From NCBI GenBank assembly GCA_047629975.1, contig JBLHUT010000166.1, positions 1 to 8,080 of the forward strand: a DNA stretch of 8,080 bases, in the 5' to 3' direction. Source of the stretch: JBLHUT01 sp047629975. Its GTDB lineage: Bacteria; Pseudomonadota; Alphaproteobacteria; Rhodobacterales; Rhodobacteraceae. This document shows positions 5,756-8,080 of this stretch, in pieces. The position numbers were made by a program, and so were the translations under genes. The notes beneath the pieces were generated by a model. It was not told the origin of the DNA. It did not search any database and saw only the letters and a list, made by a program, of their open reading frames with translations. Position 1 is the stretch's first letter. Every line of letters starts with the position of its first letter.

Positions 5756-5797
5756 TGACTGCGGTCTTTTGCGCTTTAAGATGCCTGAAACGGCATT
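5738..5797. repeat. Mirror-ordered repeats ACGGCATT / ATGCCTGA upstream of the ABC operon
   Basis: The plus strand reads ACGGCATT (5738-5745), ATGCCTGA (5751-5758), ATGCCTGA (5781-5788), ACGGCATT (5790-5797). Each neighbouring pair can fold (GGCATT/AATGCC, and ATGCC/GGCAT at 5781-5785 and 5792-5796), and cross-pairing between outer and inner elements gives alternative folds. This fits either two operator copies for a dimeric regulator or competing RNA structures around the T-run at 5732-5738. TCAGGCATTG recurs before the binding-protein gene at 4830-4839. Confidence 0.5.
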
Positions 5798-5837
5798 GAG
5801 AGTGAAAAATCAGATATTGGCCCCCCGAAAAGAACAG

Positions 5838-6569
5838 CTATGCCCCGTTTAACAGCACATGAAGCCCGATATCGGCAAAGCCCGCAATGCCAAGAGTGGC
5901 GCGCGTGGACACATCAAGCCCGTTTAGCGCCGAAAGCATGGCCACCCTGATAAGTGCGGGGTCGTTCGCCAGCGCGGTAATAAAGGGAAGCCCCGGCGTA
6001 ATGTCCGTGTGCGCGATGATCCGCAGGTTTTCGGTAAACGGCTCGAACTGCTGCAAGGTCCGAAAGGTCACCGCGTCTATGGACGCCAGATCGGCGTTGC
6101 CTTGTGCAACGGCAAGGGCGCTTGCGCGATGACCGCCGGTTTCCAGCGCGGGATCAAGCAACACAGAGTTTTGGCGTGCCCAGTCAAAGGCGGCGGCCCA
6201 CCCCGATTGGCTATCGTTGCTGTTATAAGCGAGCGTCGCGGTGGCAAAATCCCGGGGCGCAGTGCGGGTGTCATTTGCGCGGGCGATAATCACAGAACGG
6301 TAAAAGCCGCCTTTGACGTTCGGTAATCCGTAATCGGCCGAGGCGACATAATGTACTTTGTCGTGCAAAAGGCGGCGAAAAGGCAGGCAGCAAGTCTGCC
6401 CCAGCAAAAGATCGGGCCGCAGCCATTGTGACCTGATGTCGCCATCCCGGTGCAAGGCTTCGGGGGTAGGGATGCCTGCGTCGCGCAACCTGTCTCTGAC
6501 GGCTGCCCAAAAGGCGTCATTCGCGGCTTGTTGACGCGGGTGGTCGTACATCGGCAGGGCGGCTATCAC
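5838..6569 (-). CDS. PhnD/SsuA-like binding-protein fold without export signal (243 aa)
   Basis: Related to the phosphate/phosphonate (PhnD-like) periplasmic binding proteins of ABC transporters. The typical stretches are an early LPMYDHP, LLLGQTC (54-60), FYRSVIIAR (89-97), LAYNSNDSQSGWAA (113-126), then TGGHRASALAVAQGNADLASID (144-165), which line the ligand cleft in this fold. Yet the N-terminus (MIAALPMYDHPRQQ) enters the first strand directly, with no signal peptide or lipobox, and the upstream in-frame codons (within the TerB gene) do not encode one either. No permease or ATPase of a phosphonate type is adjacent. A cytoplasmic ligand-binding or sensing role is therefore my inference. 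The GTG at 6569 overlaps the TerB stop (GTGA), so both genes are co-translated. A start at the Met of MYDHP (6551) is possible. The ligand is unknown. Confidence 0.8.
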   Translation of the reverse strand: MIAALPMYDHPRQQAANDAFWAAVRDRLRDAGIPTPEALHRDGDIRSQWLRPDLLLGQTCCLPFRRLLHDKVHYVASADYGLPNVKGGFYRSVIIARANDTRTAPRDFATATLAYNSNDSQSGWAAAFDWARQNSVLLDPALETGGHRASALAVAQGNADLASIDAVTFRTLQQFEPFTENLRIIAHTDITPGLPFITALANDPALIRVAMLSALNGLDVSTRATLGIAGFADIGLHVLLNGA

Positions 6570-7009
6570 GCCTTTCGCGCCTCGATCCGCTGTCGTGCCA
6601 ACGCACTGTCGCGGTCTGTCACGCCCAGCAAATTACTCACCAGCCGTACCAGTGTTTCTTCGTCGTGATCACGCACGCCGTCGGCGAGGGTGACATCCCA
6701 AAGCGCCTCTATCACGGCTTCGCGGTCGTCATAGGCCACGGCGTCCTTGATGGCACGGGTAAAGCGCACGGTGTCGGGTGATTCGGCCTCAAGCTTTTCG
6801 GCCTGACTGCGCAGGCGGGCTGCCTCGAACGGTGACAAGCCGAAGCGCGCCGCCGAAATGCGGTCGATCCTTATTTTTTCTGACTCCGCATAATCGTGAT
6901 CAGCGCGCGCGATACGCACCAGAAGTGCGGTCAGCGCCAGACGGGCATCAGGGTCCGGAAGCGTGGCGGGGGCGGGTGCCGTGAGGCGTTTTATCAAATC
7001 TGCAAACAT
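6566..7009 (-). CDS. TerB-like (tellurite-resistance TerB family) protein (147 aa)
   Basis: All-helical cytoplasmic protein of the TerB type. Two acidic loops characteristic of the fold are visible: RADHDYAESEKIRID (35-49) and LADGVRDHDEETLVRLVSNLLGV (108-130), each at the start of a helix pair. In TerB-like proteins such acidic clusters are proposed to bind metal ions. The first 20 residues are proline- and alanine-rich and likely flexible. No other ter genes (terC, terD, terZ) are present, so a full tellurite-resistance system is not indicated. The ATG at 7009 has a poor ribosome-binding site. The gene follows the DUF1330 genes after 41 bp and overlaps the PhnD-like gene by four bases. The family name does not prove a role in tellurite resistance; solitary TerB proteins are common in alphaproteobacteria and mostly uncharacterised. 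Confidence 0.83.
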   Translation of the reverse strand: MFADLIKRLTAPAPATLPDPDARLALTALLVRIARADHDYAESEKIRIDRISAARFGLSPFEAARLRSQAEKLEAESPDTVRFTRAIKDAVAYDDREAVIEALWDVTLADGVRDHDEETLVRLVSNLLGVTDRDSALARQRIEARKA

Positions 7010-7050
7010 AACCGGAACATAGGTCGTTTGGTAGGAAACGCCAAGCCGGT

Positions 7051-7344
7051 CTAGCCGTCGTAGCCTTCAAATATTGTCAGAGTCCCGTCCGAAGCCGTCA
7101 ACCTCAGGCGCTTTGCGTTCTGATATTCAGGGTCCTCGTAACAGGTCAGTGCGGTTTCGTAGCTGTCAAACTCGATCACCACAGTGCGGGGAAACGCAGT
7201 CCCTTCCTTGACCTCCTGTGGCCCCCCGCGAGAGATAAACCGCGCGCCGTAGCGGGCAAGTACGGGACCGATAGCGACGCGGTAGGCATCATATTGGTCC
7301 GCGTTCTGGACGATATTGTTTGCGATCCAGTAGCCTTTTGCCAT
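7051..7344 (-). CDS. DUF1330 family protein (97 aa)
   Basis: Small protein of the DUF1330 family, which has a dimeric alpha/beta-barrel (ferredoxin-like) fold and no agreed function. The family signature is plain: MAKGYWIA at the start, then YDAYRVAIGPVLARYGARFISRGG (18-41), RTVVIEFDSYETALTCYEDPEYQ (53-75), and the ending IFEGYDG. The length is typical. The ATG at 7344 is preceded by AAAAAGGA. The gene starts 18 bp after the stop of a divergent paralog of the same length, so they are surely co-transcribed. The fold is shared with monooxygenase-like and stress-responsive barrel proteins, but no catalytic residue can be assigned. Confidence 0.9.
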   Translation of the reverse strand: MAKGYWIANNIVQNADQYDAYRVAIGPVLARYGARFISRGGPQEVKEGTAFPRTVVIEFDSYETALTCYEDPEYQNAKRLRLTASDGTLTIFEGYDG

Positions 7345-7362
7345 CGTGTAGGTCCTTTTTAC

Positions 7363-7656
7363 TCAGAAGGTTGCTTGTTCAATAACGACGACGTCAAAAT
7401 CTGTGAGGCGGCTGCGCAAGCTGTCTGTCGCTTCGTATTCTTCCGATGCGAGACCGGCTTGTGCGCTGTTGATATCGGGAAACGCGGTGATCTGAACAAA
7501 GCACTCTTGGCCGTCGGGCAAAGTGTCAACCTGCTCGTCGCTCTCAAGGTGGTGCGCGCCAAAGCTGTTGAAAACAGGCTCCAGAACGCGTAAAAACGCA
7601 TTGAATTCTGCGCGATCCTTTGACGCGCACGTCATTACCCAATACCCGACAGGCAA
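7363..7656 (-). CDS. Diverged DUF1330-like paralog (97 aa), TTG start
   Basis: This product aligns without gaps to the adjacent DUF1330 protein: both are 97 residues, with shared GYW (4-6), Ala20, Pro-Val (27-28), Gly-Ala (33-34), Glu-Tyr (73-74), Leu-Arg (80-81) and Glu93. The rest differs strongly, including loss of the arginine/glycine-rich SRGG part and of the GYDG ending. I take it to be an old tandem duplicate that lost the most typical DUF1330 features. The start is a TTG at 7656: AGGGGG stands six bases before it, and it places GYW at the same distance from the N-terminus as in its neighbour. The first ATG in frame comes at residue 8, after GYW, and is less likely. It is the first gene of the unit leading to TerB and the PhnD-like protein. 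Confidence 0.82.
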   Translation of the reverse strand: MPVGYWVMTCASKDRAEFNAFLRVLEPVFNSFGAHHLESDEQVDTLPDGQECFVQITAFPDINSAQAGLASEEYEATDSLRSRLTDFDVVVIEQATF

Positions 7657-7685
7657 TGGTTTCCCCCTAACAGCCCCACGTCCAC

Positions 7686-7704
7686 TTTGCCGCCTTCCGG
7701 CAAA
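7686..7704 (-). promoter_or_regulatory. Stem-loop in the leader of the DUF1330 unit
   Basis: On the minus strand TTTGCCG (7704-7698) and CGGCAAA (7692-7686) form a perfect seven-pair stem with loop GAAGG. It lies about 30 bp before the TTG start at 7656. The T-rich stretch precedes it instead of following it, so it is not an intrinsic terminator in this direction, and the other direction lacks a T-run as well. It could be a 5' leader structure. The AT-rich stretch at about 7709-7747 just upstream is the likely promoter area, but I could not pick a convincing -35/-10 pair. Confidence 0.35.
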
Positions 7705-7751
7705 AAGGAAAAGGATGAAACAAATATTTGGTTAATTATTCAAAACGCTTT

Positions 7752-7784
7752 GCCAACAAATGACCGAACGCCAAATTTGTTTGC
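7752..7784 (-). terminator. Imperfect inverted repeat after pyrG, possible weak terminator
   Basis: GCCAACAAAT (7752-7761) and ATTTGTTTGC (7775-7784) pair over seven bases, then one mismatch, then two more pairs, with a 13-base loop. On the minus strand it follows the pyrG stop by about 18 bp, and only a short GCGTTTTG comes after it. This is the best terminator candidate for pyrG, but the stem is AT-rich and the T-run is short. Confidence 0.3.
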
Positions 7785-7802
7785 CTGAGATGTCAGATGG
7801 GA

Positions 7803-8080
7803 TCAGACAAGACGGCTTACTTCCTTGGCTGCGCGCACGAAATCCGAGAACAACGGGTGCGGCGCAAATGGTTTGGACTTCAATTCGGGATGGAACTGGA
7901 CCCCGATAAACCACGGATGATCGGTCAATTCGACAATCTCGGGCAGTTTTCCGTCAGGGCTCATACCTGAAAACACCATTCCTTGCGCAGCAAGCGCTTC
8001 GCGGTACTTGATGTCGACCTCATAGCGGTGGCGATGACGCTCTTCGATCTCGGTGGTGCCGTAAATGCCGGCAACTTTCG
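7803..8080 (-). CDS. pyrG: CTP synthase, C-terminal part (start lies beyond window)
   Basis: The last 92 codons of CTP synthase, which makes CTP from UTP, ATP and glutamine in the cytoplasm. The visible part is the end of the class I glutamine amidotransferase domain: EERHRHRYEV, then HPWFIGVQFHPELKSKP, then HPLFSDFVRAAKEV. His and Glu in FHPE are the second and third members of the Cys-His-Glu triad that releases ammonia from glutamine; they match His515 and Glu517 of the E. coli enzyme. The reading frame ends at TGA (7805-7803) after SRLV, the normal place. The catalytic Cys and the synthetase domain lie outside the window. The 146-bp gap to the DUF1330 genes and the inverted repeat there suggest separate transcription. 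Confidence 0.97.
   Translation of the reverse strand, partial: KVAGIYGTTEIEERHRHRYEVDIKYREALAAQGMVFSGMSPDGKLPEIVELTDHPWFIGVQFHPELKSKPFAPHPLFSDFVRAAKEVSRLV

Noticed and set aside
6566..7009. A tellurite-resistance operon
   Set aside because: Only a solitary TerB-like gene is present; no terC, terD, terE or terZ type genes lie nearby in the window.

Overview
The window looks like chromosomal core DNA of a marine alphaproteobacterium, most likely a member of the Rhodobacterales (Roseobacter group). I infer this from the moderately high GC content, the protein sequences, tight ATGA/GTGA gene overlaps, a polar amino-acid ABC operon with an extra small gene, and DUF1330, TerB and PhnD-like genes beside pyrG. 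No database search was possible, so the lineage is an inference. I see no insertion sequence, prophage gene, tRNA, rRNA or CRISPR array.

Positions 1-1934 form a likely acyl-CoA related segment. Two paralogous MerR-family regulators lie in tandem on the minus strand, the first cut off by the window edge. The 208-bp gap between them holds an AACGTAAA-type palindrome inside a MerR-style promoter with a 19-bp spacer. Divergent from the second regulator are two overlapping PaaI-type hotdog thioesterase genes on the plus strand.

Positions 1978-5681 (minus strand) hold a complete polar amino-acid ABC importer. In transcription order it has an ATPase, a 143-bp gap, a periplasmic binding protein, a strong intercistronic hairpin, an unrecognised 88-residue protein, and two overlapping permeases. 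The binding protein keeps an Arg and an Asp that, by analogy with HisJ, hold the alpha-carboxylate and alpha-amino groups of an amino acid. The same short motif (TCAGGCAT) occurs before the ATPase and before the binding protein, so there may be a common regulator.

Positions 5732-7656 (minus strand) hold a second cluster. In transcription order it has two tandem DUF1330 proteins, a TerB-like protein, and a PhnD-like binding-protein fold with no export signal, followed by a hairpin and T-run that may terminate it. The TerB and PhnD-like genes overlap by four bases. The C-terminal part of CTP synthase (pyrG) closes the window on the same strand at 7803-8080.

I did not find a clear new system such as a defence island. 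The parts that seem least described are the cytoplasmic PhnD-like/TerB pair, the small protein inside the ABC operon, and the repeated inverted motifs in the two regulatory gaps.
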